A stretch of 64,000 nt of DNA from Bradyrhizobium sp. 141 (GCF_023074055.1 NZ_JADPKR010000115.1:124001-188000), one strand, 5' to 3'; positions 51,626 to 61,107 are shown, counted from the stretch's first letter. The notes: generated by a model not told the origin, from the letters alone. Translations and numbers: made by a program.

Positions 51626-53275
51626 ATGAGTGAGCAGCAGAACCAGTACAATATCGGCCTCGACAAGACGCCCGCCAACTACGTGCCGCTGAGCCCGCTG
51701 AGCTTCCTCGCGCGCAGCGCCGCCGTCTATCCCGATCATGTCAGCACGGTCTACGAGGGGCGCAGCTTCACGTGGGCGCAGACCTATGAGCGCTGCAAGC
51801 GTTTTGCGTCCTGGCTCGCGAGCAAGGGCATCGGCATCGGCGACACCGTTGCGGCGATGCTGCCGAACATCCCGGCGATGAACGAGGCGCATTTCGCCGT
51901 GCCCATGACCGGCGCCGTGCTCAACGCGCTGAACATCCGTCTCGATGCGCCCTCGATCGCGTTCCAGCTCGACCATGGCGGCGCCAGGATCATCCTGGTC
52001 GACCCCGAGTTTTCAGGCGTCATCAGCGACGCGCTCGGGCAGATGAAGGGGCCCAAGCCGCTCGTGGTCGACGTTGACGACGCCTCCTTCAAGGGCGGCA
52101 GCCGCATCGGCGAGATCGAATATGAGGCGGCGGTCGCCCAAGGCGATCCGAATTTCGCGGCGATCAGGCCGGGCGATGAATGGGACGCCATCGCGCTGAG
52201 CTACACCTCGGGCACGACCGGCAATCCCAAGGGCGTCGTCACCCATCATCGCGGCGCCTATCTCAACGCCGTCAGCAACATCCTCGCCGGCAATCTCGGC
52301 CAGCATCCGGTCTATCTCTGGACGCTGCCGATGTTCCACTGCAACGGCTGGTGTTTTCCCTGGACCATCGCGGCCTCAGCCGGCATCAACGTCTGCCTGC
52401 GCAAGGTCGAGCCGACCAAAATCTTCGAGCTGATCAAGCAGCATGGCGTCACCCACATGTGTGGTGCACCGATCGTCTACAACACGCTGATCAACGCTCC
52501 CGACGCGCCCAAAGGCAACGCCGCGCGCCGCGTCGTCGGCCTGATCGCAGGCGCAGCGCCCCCGGTCGCGGTGCTCGAAGGCGCCGAAAGCATCGGTATC
52601 AAGCTGACGCATGTCTACGGCCTGACCGAGGTCTACGGCCCCGCTTCCGTCTGTGCCGAGCAGCCCGGCTGGGACGAGCTTCCCGCTCCGGAACGCGCGC
52701 GCATGAAGCGCCGACAGGGCGTGCCCTACCCGCTCGAGGAAGGCGTCACCGTCATCGATCCGCAGACCATGAGGCAAGTGCCGCGCGACGGCGAAACCAT
52801 CGGCGAGGTCATGTTCCGCGGCAACATCGTGATGAAGGGCTATCTCAAGAACGAGAAAGCGACCAAGGAAGCGTTCGAAGGCGGCTGGTTTCACACCGGC
52901 GATCTCGGCGTGCTCGACGAGCACGGCTACGTCATCATCAAGGACCGCTCCAAGGACATCATCATCTCCGGCGGCGAGAACATTTCCTCCGTCGAGGTCG
53001 AGGACATCCTCTACAAGCACCCGGCCGTGCTGTTCGCCGCAGTGGTCGCAAAGCCCGATCCGAAATGGGGCGAAGTGCCCTGCGCCTTCGTCGAGCTGAA
53101 GGACGGCGCAAGCGCGAGCGAAGCCGACATCATCGCGTTCTGCCGCAGCCACATGTCCGGCTTCAAGACGCCGAAGGCCGTCGTGTTTGGGCCCATCCCG
53201 AAGACGTCAACCGGCAAGATCCAAAAATTCCTGCTGCGCAACGAGGTCGGATCAGTGAAGGCGATCTCGGCCTAG
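51626..53275 (+). CDS. Acyl-CoA synthetase (AMP-binding)
   Basis: The 549-aa enzyme activates a carboxylic acid with ATP and CoA. Core motifs are ALSYTSGTTGNPKGVVTHHR (P-loop), HVYGLTEVYGP, WFHTGDLGVLDEHGYVIIKD and RSKDIIISGGENISSVEVED, and the catalytic lysine in TSTGKIQKFLLR. The length and the N-terminus NYVPLSPLSFLARSAAVYPD fit the medium-chain/AlkK-like group. TAAGGAGGG precedes ATG 51626. It follows the fused TRAP permease by 23 nt, so the imported acid is probably activated here. Confidence 0.92.
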   Translation: MSEQQNQYNIGLDKTPANYVPLSPLSFLARSAAVYPDHVSTVYEGRSFTWAQTYERCKRFASWLASKGIGIGDTVAAMLPNIPAMNEAHFAVPMTGAVLNALNIRLDAPSIAFQLDHGGARIILVDPEFSGVISDALGQMKGPKPLVVDVDDASFKGGSRIGEIEYEAAVAQGDPNFAAIRPGDEWDAIALSYTSGTTGNPKGVVTHHRGAYLNAVSNILAGNLGQHPVYLWTLPMFHCNGWCFPWTIAASAGINVCLRKVEPTKIFELIKQHGVTHMCGAPIVYNTLINAPDAPKGNAARRVVGLIAGAAPPVAVLEGAESIGIKLTHVYGLTEVYGPASVCAEQPGWDELPAPERARMKRRQGVPYPLEEGVTVIDPQTMRQVPRDGETIGEVMFRGNIVMKGYLKNEKATKEAFEGGWFHTGDLGVLDEHGYVIIKDRSKDIIISGGENISSVEVEDILYKHPAVLFAAVVAKPDPKWGEVPCAFVELKDGASASEADIIAFCRSHMSGFKTPKAVVFGPIPKTSTGKIQKFLLRNEVGSVKAISA

Positions 53276-53296
53276 AATGGCGGCGCTACCGCACGT

Positions 53297-54094
53297 TCAG
53301 TGCGTCTCCAGCCGCAGCCCGTCAAATGCGGGCACGACGCCGGCGGGCAACGATTGCCGGATCACCTCGTAATCCACGTCGGCCGTCATATTGGTGATGA
53401 CCGCGCGCTTCGGCTTGAACCGTTCGATCCAGGACAGCGCGTCGTTGATGCTGAAATGGCTGACATGGCCGGTGTAGCGCAAGCCGTCGACGATCCAGAG
53501 GTCCAGATTTTCCAGTGCACCCCAGCTCTCGCGCGGGATGTCGTTGAGGTCGGGTGTGTAGGCTGCATCCCCGATGCGGTAGCCGAGCGCGGGAATGTTG
53601 CCGTGCTGGACCAGAAAGGCCGTCATCGTCACGGCGCCGCCCTTCCCCAGGATGGTCTGGCTTCCGCCCGCTTCGATCGAATGCCGCGTCAGGATCGGCG
53701 GATAGTCGCTGCCCTCCGGCGAGATGAAGCAATAGGAGAACCGCGCCAGGATGTCCTTGGCGGTCGACTGGTTGAAGTAGGTCGGGATACGACGGCGCAT
53801 GTGCATGACCACCGAACGCAGATCGTCCATGCCGTGGGTCTGATCAGCGTGTTCATGCGTCAAGAACACCGCGTCGATGTGATCGACATTGGTCGAGAGC
53901 AATTGCTCGCGCAGGTCCGGCGAGGTGTCGATCACGATGCGCGTGGTGCCGTGCTCGGAGGTCCGTTCGACCAGCAGCGAGCAGCGGCGACGGCGGTTCT
54001 TGGGATTGTTGGGGTCGCAGGCGCCCCAGCCGAGCGCCGGGCGCGGCACGCCGGCGGAGGAGCCGCAGCCCAGGATCGTCAGCGTCAGCGTCAT
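53297..54094 (-). CDS. MBL-fold metallo-hydrolase (PhnP-like)
   Basis: The 265-aa protein begins MTLTLTILGCGSSAGVPRP and has the HxHxDH-type motif FLTHEHADQTHGMDDLRSV. Further metal-ligand histidines include that in VQHGNIPALG; GLRYTGHVSHFSINDALSWI follows. It resembles PhnP/RNase Z-like phosphodiesterases, often encoded beside tatD and metG in alphaproteobacteria. It lies 13 nt after tatD in the same direction. Confidence 0.88.
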   Translation of the reverse strand: MTLTLTILGCGSSAGVPRPALGWGACDPNNPKNRRRRCSLLVERTSEHGTTRIVIDTSPDLREQLLSTNVDHIDAVFLTHEHADQTHGMDDLRSVVMHMRRRIPTYFNQSTAKDILARFSYCFISPEGSDYPPILTRHSIEAGGSQTILGKGGAVTMTAFLVQHGNIPALGYRIGDAAYTPDLNDIPRESWGALENLDLWIVDGLRYTGHVSHFSINDALSWIERFKPKRAVITNMTADVDYEVIRQSLPAGVVPAFDGLRLETH

Positions 54095-54107
54095 GCGGCT
54101 CCCGGTT

Positions 54108-54884
54108 TCAAGCTTTCACCTTCGAGAACAGACGGAAGAAGTTTTCGCTGGTCTGACGCGAAACCTCCTCAAACGAAACGCCGCGAGTCTCGGCCAGCAC
54201 CTTTGCGACCTCGACCACATAAGCCGGTTCGTTCCGTTTACCCCGGAACTTGCCCGGCGCAAGATAGGGCGAGTCGGTTTCGACCAGGATACGATCGGAC
54301 GGCAGTTCGGCCGCGAGCGCGCGCAAGGTCTCCGATTTCTTGAAGGTCAGGATTCCCGTGAAACCGATATAGAGCCCAAGCGACACCGCCTTCAACGCCA
54401 GCTCACGCCCGCCCGTGTAACAATGCAGCACGGCGCGAAACGGTCCCTTTGCCGCCTCGTCTTCCAGGATGCGGGCGCAGTCCTCGTCGGCTTCGCGGGT
54501 ATGGATCACCAGCGGCAGGCCGGTGGTGCGGGCGGCGGCGATGTGGGCGCGAAAGCCCCTCGCCTGCGCCTCTGGCGAGCCGTTGTCGTAGAAATAGTCG
54601 AGCCCGGCCTCGCCGAGCGCGACGACCTTGGGATGCTCCGTCAAAGCAACCAGCTCGTCCGGTGCGATTCCGTCTTCCTCATCCGCGTTGTGCGGATGGG
54701 TGCCGACCGAGCAATAGACGTCGTCATAGCGTTCGGCGAGGGCGAGAAGCTGATTCAGCTTTCGGACCCGAGTGGAGATCGTGACCATGCGGCCGATGCC
54801 GGCCGCTCGTGCGCGCGACACGATCCCGTCGAGATCTTCCGCAAAGTCCGGAAAATCCAGATGGCAGTGGCTGTCGACCAGCAT
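54108..54884 (-). CDS. tatD: TatD-family hydrolase
   Basis: The 258-aa protein is a TIM-barrel metal-dependent nuclease. It shows MLVDSHCHLDFPDF at the N-terminus (His-x-His pair), GTHPHNADE, VALGEAGLDYFYDNGSPEAQ, LPLVIHTREADEDC, LHCYTG and ILVETDSPYLAP, the complete ligand series. Family members act as 3'-5' DNases or D-amino-acyl/deoxyribonucleases. It lies between metG (12 nt) and the MBL gene (13 nt), a conserved neighbourhood. Confidence 0.93.
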   Translation of the reverse strand: MLVDSHCHLDFPDFAEDLDGIVSRARAAGIGRMVTISTRVRKLNQLLALAERYDDVYCSVGTHPHNADEEDGIAPDELVALTEHPKVVALGEAGLDYFYDNGSPEAQARGFRAHIAAARTTGLPLVIHTREADEDCARILEDEAAKGPFRAVLHCYTGGRELALKAVSLGLYIGFTGILTFKKSETLRALAAELPSDRILVETDSPYLAPGKFRGKRNEPAYVVEVAKVLAETRGVSFEEVSRQTSENFFRLFSKVKA

Positions 54885-54896
54885 CGCGCAAACGTC

Positions 54897-56900
54897 CTAG
54901 GCTGCCGGCTCGATGTAGCGCGGGAAGGCCGGCGTCGGCGCCGGCAAGGTCGAGCCCGGCGCGATCCGCCTGGCGCCGCCGAGCATCGCGAAGTTGCGCT
55001 CGCCTTCCGGGATGCCGAGGCTGTCGAGCAGCAATCCCGAGGCGGTCGGCATCGCGGGCTGGGCCAGGATCGCGATCTGGCGCACGACTTCGGCGGTAAC
55101 GTAGAGCACCGTCTTCTGCCTGGAAGGATCGGTCTTGGCGAGCGCCCACGGCGCCTCGCCCGCGAAATAGCGGTTGGCCTCCGCGACCACGGCCCACACG
55201 GCGTTGAGCCAATGATGGATCTGCTGCGTCGCCATGACCTCGCGTGACGCCGCGACCATGCCGTCGGCCATCGCCAGGATCGCCTTGTCGTTGTCGCTGA
55301 ACTCGCCGGGCTCGGGCAATACGCCGCCGAGCTGCTTGGCGATCATCGACAGTGAACGCTGCGCCAGGTTGCCGAGATCGTTGGCGAGATCAGCGTTGAT
55401 GCGCGCGACGATGGCCTCGTGGTTGTAGTTGCCGTCCTGTCCGAACGGCACCTCGCGCAGGAAGAAATAGCGCATCTGGTCGACGCCATACTGGTCGGCG
55501 AGATTGAAGGGATCGACGACATTGCCGACCGACTTCGACATCTTCTCGCCCCTGTTGAACAGGAAGCCATGGGCATAGACCCGCTTCGGCAGCGGAATCC
55601 CGGCCGACAGCAGGAACGCCGGCCAATACACCGCATGGAAACGGATGATGTCCTTGCCGATGATGTGGACGTCGGCCGGCCAATAGCGCCAGTTTCCGTC
55701 GCCTTCGTCGGGAAAGCCGACGCCGGTGATGTAGTTGGTCAGCGCGTCGACCCATACATACATCACGTGCTCTGCGTCGCCGGGCACCTTGACGCCCCAA
55801 TCGAACGTCGTGCGCGAGATCGAGAGATCGCGCAGGCCGCCTCTGACGAAGCTCACCACCTCGTTCTTGCGGGAGTCGGGCCCGACGAAGTCGGGATGAT
55901 CCGTGTAAAGCTTCAGCAGCTTGTCCTGGTAGGCCGACAGGCGGAAGAAATAGCTCTTCTCCTCGACCCATTCGACCGGCGTGCCCTGCGGTCCGAGCCG
56001 TACGCCGTCATCGTTCAGGCGCGTCTCGTCCTCGGCGTAATACGCCTCGTCGCGCACCGAGTACCAGCCGGCATAGGTGTCGGCATAGATGTCCCCGTTC
56101 GCCTCCATGCGTCGCCAGATCTCCTGGCTGGAGCGATGATGCTGCTCCTCGGTGGTGCGGATGAAGCGGTCGAACGACACGTTCAGGCGCTCGTCCATCT
56201 CCTTGAAGCGGCCGGCATTGCGGGTCGCAAGTGCGGAGACGGCCATATTCTCGCCTGCGGCCGTCTGAACCATTTTCTGGCCGTGCTCGTCGGTGCCGGT
56301 CAGGAAGAACACATCCTTGCCGTCAAGCCGTGCAAAACGTGCGAGCACGTCGGTCGCGATCGCCTCATAGGCGTGGCCGATATGCGGAACGCCATTGGGA
56401 TAAGCGATTGCGGTCGTGATGTAGAAGACGTTGTCGCGCGCGGGGGCGGCAACTGGCGCTGCGGCTTGCGGAGCTGCGGCTGCGACGGGCTTCGGCGCAG
56501 GCGGTGCCTTGCGGGCCGATTCCCTGGGTTTCGACACCTTGGGCGGTGCAGCCTTCGGCGGCGTGACGACGGGAGCCGGTGCGACGGTCGCGGCGGCCAC
56601 CCTCGCCTTCTTCGCCCGAGCCACCGTCTTCGCCGGAGCCTTGGTTGGCTTTCCGGCGGCCTTTTTCCTCGCGGCTTTCTTGACGGCGATCTGCTTCTTC
56701 GCAGCCTTCTTGCCGGCCTTCTTTGCCGTCTTGGCAGCGCTCTTCTTCACGCCCTTCTTGGCGGCGGTCTTCTTGCTCTTCTTGGCAGCTTTGCGCGCAA
56801 CCGCCTTCACAGCCTTCTTCGTGGCTTTCTTGACGGCCTTCTTCGCAGCTTTCTTGCCGCTCTTGCGCTTGACGGTTTTCTTAGCTCGCGTTGCCACCAC
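54897..56900 (-). CDS. metG: Methionyl-tRNA synthetase with lysine-rich N-terminal extension
   Basis: The 667-aa protein has a normal class I core from about residue 156 (DNVFYITTAIAYPNGVPHIG). The HIGH element is at 173-176, and FLTGTDEHGQKMVQ, the KMSKS loop near residue 450 (GEKMSKSVGNVVDP) and an anticodon-binding C-terminus follow. The first 154 residues are low complexity. Residues 1-100 are mostly Lys/Ala in histone H1-like AAKK repeats; residues 100-154 are Ala/Pro-rich. GTG 56900 has AAAGGAA upstream, supporting translation of the extension. There is no Met or other clear start near the core. Confidence 0.95.
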   Translation of the reverse strand: MVATRAKKTVKRKSGKKAAKKAVKKATKKAVKAVARKAAKKSKKTAAKKGVKKSAAKTAKKAGKKAAKKQIAVKKAARKKAAGKPTKAPAKTVARAKKARVAAATVAPAPVVTPPKAAPPKVSKPRESARKAPPAPKPVAAAAPQAAAPVAAPARDNVFYITTAIAYPNGVPHIGHAYEAIATDVLARFARLDGKDVFFLTGTDEHGQKMVQTAAGENMAVSALATRNAGRFKEMDERLNVSFDRFIRTTEEQHHRSSQEIWRRMEANGDIYADTYAGWYSVRDEAYYAEDETRLNDDGVRLGPQGTPVEWVEEKSYFFRLSAYQDKLLKLYTDHPDFVGPDSRKNEVVSFVRGGLRDLSISRTTFDWGVKVPGDAEHVMYVWVDALTNYITGVGFPDEGDGNWRYWPADVHIIGKDIIRFHAVYWPAFLLSAGIPLPKRVYAHGFLFNRGEKMSKSVGNVVDPFNLADQYGVDQMRYFFLREVPFGQDGNYNHEAIVARINADLANDLGNLAQRSLSMIAKQLGGVLPEPGEFSDNDKAILAMADGMVAASREVMATQQIHHWLNAVWAVVAEANRYFAGEAPWALAKTDPSRQKTVLYVTAEVVRQIAILAQPAMPTASGLLLDSLGIPEGERNFAMLGGARRIAPGSTLPAPTPAFPRYIEPAA

Positions 56901-56958
56901 GAATTCCTTTACCGGCTTCTCGAAATTTGGAAACGAACCTGCGTTCGATTATTGATTT

Positions 56959-57007
56959 GAGCATGATCCTCTCGGAAAACCGCTGCACACTTTTCCAGAT
57001 CATGCTC
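56959..57007. repeat. Palindromic repeat between metG and holB
   Basis: The ends gagcatgatc and gatcatgctc are exact reverse complements; inside them ggaaaa pairs with ttttcc. The 49-nt hairpin touches the holB stop codon. I recall the same unit from many Bradyrhizobiaceae intergenic regions. Confidence 0.75.
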
Positions 57008-58053
57008 TAGCGCGTTGCATCCGCCAGCCAGCCGAACACCGAGAAAACCAAGGGCTTTCGCTCCAGATTGTAGGTTTCGGTGTCGCGCGCGGCGCGGACA
57101 ATCTTTTCCCATACCTCGGCTAGGCGCGCAAGGCGCGGCAGGTTCTGGTTGGCATTGGCCTCGTCCGCATGCAGGCGTTCCGCGATCCAGCGATCGATGC
57201 CGTCGATGAAGGCGGCAAGTGCGACGCGATCGCTGGTGGGAAGCGAATCGCCGAGCGTGTGCAATTCGCGCGGATCGACCTGCGGCAGGCGCGCGAGCAG
57301 CGCCGCCGTGCGCTGCTGAAGTTTCAGGGCATCGCCGCCGAGCAGCGTCAGGGCCCTTGCAACGCTGCCTTCGGAGGCCTCCGCCACCTCGCGCAGCGCA
57401 GGATCGTTCGGATCGAGCTCGGCGGCCGAAGCCGCCGCGCCAATCACGTCATCCGTGGCGAGCGGCCGTAGGCGCAGCTTGCGGCAGCGCGACTGGATCG
57501 TGGCGAGCACGCGCGCGGGCGCGTGGCTCACCAGAAGAAACAGCGATCGCTGCGGCGGCTCCTCGAGAATCTTCAGCAGCGCGTTGGCAGCGTTTGGATT
57601 GAGCTCGTCGACGGTGTCGACGATGCAGACGCGCCAGCCTTCGGCCGCGGCCGTCGAACCAAAGAAGCCGATCGTCTCGCGTGTCTCGTCCACGGTGATT
57701 ACGGTGCGCATCACACCGCGATCGTTCGCGGTGCGCTCCAGCGTCAAGAGGCCGCCATGCGAGCTCGCCGCCACCTGCCGCGCCACGGCGTCATCGGGAT
57801 TGATCGCAAGGTTCTCGGCGCGCTGCACGGACGCTGCCAGCGGCTGGCCGTGGGCGAGCACAAAGCGCGCCATGCGATAGGCCAGCGTCGCCTTGCCGAT
57901 CCCTTGCGGGCCGCCGATCAGCCAGGCATGCGGGATGCGCCCGCTGCGATAGGCCGCGAGCAGCGCCGCCTCGGCCTCGCGATGGCCGAACAGACGGCCC
58001 GTCTCGCGCGGATGCGGAATGGACGTTTCGCGCTCGGTCTGACGCGGGCTCAT
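57007..58053 (-). CDS. holB: DNA polymerase III subunit delta prime
   Basis: The 348-aa clamp-loader subunit has LFGHREAEAALLAAYRSGRI, PHAWLIGGPQGIGKATLAYR (P-loop), VCIVDTVDELNPNAANALLK and KILEEPPQRSLFLLVSHAPA, followed by TIQSRCRKLRLRPL. These are the delta-prime SRC and HolB hallmarks. It overlaps tmk by 4 nt at the start, a conserved tmk-holB arrangement. There is no zinc-finger module. Confidence 0.93.
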   Translation of the reverse strand: MSPRQTERETSIPHPRETGRLFGHREAEAALLAAYRSGRIPHAWLIGGPQGIGKATLAYRMARFVLAHGQPLAASVQRAENLAINPDDAVARQVAASSHGGLLTLERTANDRGVMRTVITVDETRETIGFFGSTAAAEGWRVCIVDTVDELNPNAANALLKILEEPPQRSLFLLVSHAPARVLATIQSRCRKLRLRPLATDDVIGAAASAAELDPNDPALREVAEASEGSVARALTLLGGDALKLQQRTAALLARLPQVDPRELHTLGDSLPTSDRVALAAFIDGIDRWIAERLHADEANANQNLPRLARLAEVWEKIVRAARDTETYNLERKPLVFSVFGWLADATR

Positions 58054-58736
58054 GCGGAAACCACCGAGGCCGGTGTGGGAAGCAGACGATCGCGCAGCGC
58101 CGTCCAGACGCGTGCCGCAACCGTATCCGGGTCGGAATTGGCGTCGATCAGCACGCAGCGCGCGGGTTCGTCCGCAGCGATCTTGCGATAGGCCTCGCGC
58201 AGGCCCTCATGAAAACTGAGCTTCTCGCCCTCGAACCTGTCCGGCGTGCCGTTGCCGCGGCGCGCGGCGGCGCGCTGGAGGCCGATCTCGACCGGCAGGT
58301 CGAGGATGATGGTGAGGTCCGGCTTGAGATCGCCGATCGTGACCCGCTGCATCGCGTTGATGAGACCGATTGGAACCTTGCCGAGGCTGCCCTGATAGGC
58401 CCGCGTGGAATCGGCGAAGCGGTCGCACAACACCCAGGTGCCCTGGTTGAGCGCAGGCAGGATCACGGTGCGGACATGGTCATCGCGCGCGGCGGCAAAC
58501 AGCAGCGTTTCCGCCTCGGGGCCCAGCAGCCTGCCCATGCCCGACAGCACCAGATGACGCATGATCTCGGCACCCGGCGAGCCGCCCGGCTCGCGCGTGA
58601 CCCGGATGCGCAGCTTTGCCGCCTTGAGGCGGTCGGCGAGCTTCTTGATCTGGGTCGATTTGCCGGTGCCCTCGCCGCCTTCAAAGGTGATGAAGCGTCC
58701 GCGTCCGGACGGCCGCTGTGGCGCGCTCTCACTCAT
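58050..58736 (-). CDS. tmk: Thymidylate kinase
   Basis: The 228-aa kinase phosphorylates dTMP. It shows the P-loop ITFEGGEGTGKSTQIKKLAD, TREPGGSPGAEIMRHLVLSG, VLCDRFADSTRAYQG (DRF motif), LDLPVEIGLQRAAARRG and the LID region GNGTPDRFEGEKLSFHEGL. The conserved Arg residues suit the family. It lies 2 nt after the DD-carboxypeptidase stop and overlaps holB. Confidence 0.95.
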   Translation of the reverse strand: MSESAPQRPSGRGRFITFEGGEGTGKSTQIKKLADRLKAAKLRIRVTREPGGSPGAEIMRHLVLSGMGRLLGPEAETLLFAAARDDHVRTVILPALNQGTWVLCDRFADSTRAYQGSLGKVPIGLINAMQRVTIGDLKPDLTIILDLPVEIGLQRAAARRGNGTPDRFEGEKLSFHEGLREAYRKIAADEPARCVLIDANSDPDTVAARVWTALRDRLLPTPASVVSA

Positions 58737-58738
58737 GG

Positions 58739-60001
58739 TCAGAGCTTCTCGGCGCCTGCGCGGAACATGCCGATCACGAGCTCGCTGGCGCCGTCGATCG
58801 CGCGTCGCACGGTCGAGCCGGTACCGATCGCGTCAGCCGCATAGACCGGCGTCTCCACCGCGATGTTGCCACTGCGCCAGACCCTGACCACGCCGACCCG
58901 CTGGCCCGCTTCGACCGGCGCCCGCACCGGGCCGCTATAGACGACGCGCGCAATCAGCTTGTCGCTGCCGTTCTTGTGCACCATCACCTTCACCGGATTC
59001 TTGGCGACGAGCTTGACCGAACGGCTCTCGCCGCCGAACACCTTGGCGTAGCCGACGGGCTGCTCGGCCGCGATCAGCGTGCGGGTTTCGAAATTGCGAA
59101 AACCCCATTCCAGCATCTTCTTGGCTTCCGTAGCACGATCCTCGGGATCTTCGAGCCCGTTGACGACGACGATCAGCCGCGTGCCGTTCTGCACCGCCGA
59201 GCCGACCATGCCGTAGCCGCCTTCCTTGGTGTAGCCGGTCTTCAGGCCGTCGGCGCCTTCCATCGAATTGAGCAGCGGATTGCGATTGGGCTGGCGGATC
59301 TTGTTCCAGGTGTACTCCTTCTCACCGAACAGTTTGTAGAATTCGGGGAAGTCCAGGATGATGTGCCGGGCGAGGATTCCGAGCTCGCGCACCGTCATCT
59401 TGTTGCCGGGGTCGGGCAGGCCGTTGGAATTGCCGAAGGTCGACTTGGTCATGCCGAGCTCGCGGGCGCGCTTGGTCATGAAGTCGGCCGCGAAGATCCG
59501 CTCGTTGCCCGCCATGGCTTCGGCCAGCGCGATGCAGGCGTCGTTGCCGCTCTGGATGATCGCGCCGTGCAGGAGATCGTCGACCGAGACCTTGCTGTTG
59601 ATGGCGGCAAACATGGTCGAGCCGCCCGAGGGCGCACCGCCCCGTCGCCAGGCGTTCTCGCTGATCCGGTACTCGTCGGTCAGCTTGATGTCGCCCTTCT
59701 TGATGGCATTGAAGACGACCTCCGCGGTCATCAGCTTCATCATGCTGGAGGGCGCGCGCAGCTCGTCGGCGTTCTTCTCGAACAGCACGCTGCCGCTGGA
59801 GGCTTCGATCAAGATCGCGGTCGGGGCATCGCCGTCGAAGCCGGCATCGTCCGCCTTCTTCGCGCCCTGGACGCTCTGGTTAGCGGCCAGAAGCGCCCCA
59901 CTCCAGCCGATGCCCACAACCAGAACCGTCGCCATCAGCCCGCGCAACAGCGCTCCGGCGGTGAAGCGGGTGCGACGAAGCGAAGAAGGACGAAATGCCA
60001 T
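58739..60001 (-). CDS. D-alanyl-D-alanine carboxypeptidase (low-molecular-weight PBP)
   Basis: The 420-aa protein has an N-terminal signal (GALLRGLMATVLVVGIGWSG ALLA). The three PBP motifs are visible: SxxK in APSSMMKLMTAE, SxN in IIQSGNDACIALAEAMAG and KTG in GADGLKTGYTKEGGYGMVGS. A C-terminal beta domain follows, typical of PBP5/6 (about 300-400, TRTLIAAEQPVGYAKVFGG). It trims pentapeptides in the periplasm. ATG 60001 is used; the frame upstream has poor composition. Confidence 0.93.
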   Translation of the reverse strand: MAFRPSSLRRTRFTAGALLRGLMATVLVVGIGWSGALLAANQSVQGAKKADDAGFDGDAPTAILIEASSGSVLFEKNADELRAPSSMMKLMTAEVVFNAIKKGDIKLTDEYRISENAWRRGGAPSGGSTMFAAINSKVSVDDLLHGAIIQSGNDACIALAEAMAGNERIFAADFMTKRARELGMTKSTFGNSNGLPDPGNKMTVRELGILARHIILDFPEFYKLFGEKEYTWNKIRQPNRNPLLNSMEGADGLKTGYTKEGGYGMVGSAVQNGTRLIVVVNGLEDPEDRATEAKKMLEWGFRNFETRTLIAAEQPVGYAKVFGGESRSVKLVAKNPVKVMVHKNGSDKLIARVVYSGPVRAPVEAGQRVGVVRVWRSGNIAVETPVYAADAIGTGSTVRRAIDGASELVIGMFRAGAEKL

Positions 60002-60153
60002 GGCCAAGCCCTGAGAGCGGCGTTCTAACAGCTGGAACCGGTGCGAACAACACGAGGTTGGACGCCTGCCGCGAGATTGCACGATTCTCGCCGCGCCCCT
60101 ATCGTGGCGCCTCATGTTTCTCGACCAAACCCCTGAAACAAGGCGGAAAAGCG

Positions 60154-61107
60154 ATGTCTTCCACCCGCGTGATCAAGACCAACGGCATCGATCTCTTCAT
60201 CCGCGAAGCCGGCCAGGGTCCGCTGGTGGTGCTGTGCCATGGCTGGCCGGAGCTGTCCTATTCCTGGCGCCACCAGATCCCCGTGCTCGCCGAAGCCGGG
60301 TTTCACGTCGTCGCCCCCGACATGCGCGGCTACGGCCAAAGCGCTGCGCCGCCTGACGTTGCCGCCTACTCGATCTTCGACACGGTTGGCGACGTGGTCG
60401 GCCTCGTGCAGGCGCTCGGCGAGACCAAGGCGATGGTGGTCGGCCATGACTGGGGCGCGCCGGTGGCCTGGCACGCGGCGCTGTTCCGGCCCGACACCTT
60501 CACGGCGGTCGCGGGCCTGAGCGTGCCGCCGCCGTTCCGCGGCCGCGGCAAGCCGCTCGACCTGTTGCGCCAGGGCGGCGTCACCAATTTCTACTGGCAG
60601 TATTTCCAGCCGCCCGGCGTCGCCGAGGCCGAGCTCGAGGGCGACGTCGCCCGCACCATGCGTATCGTGCTTGGCGGACGGGGCCTGGCCGATCCCACCG
60701 CCGCCATGTTCGTGCAGGAGGGCAAGGGCTTTCTCAGCCACGCGACCGCCGAGGAGCCGCTGCCCGACTGGCTCAGCGAGACTGATCTGACCTATTTCAC
60801 CGAAAGCTTCCGCAAGTCCGGCTTTCGCGGCGGGCTGAACTGGTACCGCAACATCGACCGCAATTGGGAGCTGACGGCGCCGTGGCAGGACGCGCAGATC
60901 CGTCAGCCCTCGCTGTTCATCGCCGGCTCCAGGGACGCCGTCATCACCGGCCTGATCGGCGCCAAGCGCGTCAACGAGCTCGAGCGGGTGCTGCCGAATC
61001 TGAAGCGAAAGCTGATCATCGAGGGCGCCGGCCACTGGGTGCAGCAGGAACGGCCCGACGAGGTGAACGCGGCGCTTGTGACGTTCTTGAGGGAGAGCGC
61101 GGCCTAG
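60154..61107 (+). CDS. Alpha/beta hydrolase, epoxide hydrolase family
   Basis: The 317-aa protein has the epoxide hydrolase layout: oxyanion motif LCHGWPELSYSWRHQIPVLA, GYGQSAAPPDVAAYSIFDTV, nucleophile Asp in VVGHDWGAPVAWHAALFRP, a cap domain (about 140-240) and the catalytic His in IIEGAGHWVQQERPDEVN. AAGGCGG precedes ATG 60154. It could open epoxides or dehalogenate; the aspartate nucleophile excludes simple esterase chemistry. The stop overlaps the convergent rlpA gene by 4 nt. Confidence 0.92.
   Translation: MSSTRVIKTNGIDLFIREAGQGPLVVLCHGWPELSYSWRHQIPVLAEAGFHVVAPDMRGYGQSAAPPDVAAYSIFDTVGDVVGLVQALGETKAMVVGHDWGAPVAWHAALFRPDTFTAVAGLSVPPPFRGRGKPLDLLRQGGVTNFYWQYFQPPGVAEAELEGDVARTMRIVLGGRGLADPTAAMFVQEGKGFLSHATAEEPLPDWLSETDLTYFTESFRKSGFRGGLNWYRNIDRNWELTAPWQDAQIRQPSLFIAGSRDAVITGLIGAKRVNELERVLPNLKRKLIIEGAGHWVQQERPDEVNAALVTFLRESAA

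Noticed and set aside
56601..56900. Separate histone H1-like gene overlapping metG
   Set aside because: The lysine-rich segment is in frame with the synthetase core without any stop codon, so it is an extension rather than its own gene.
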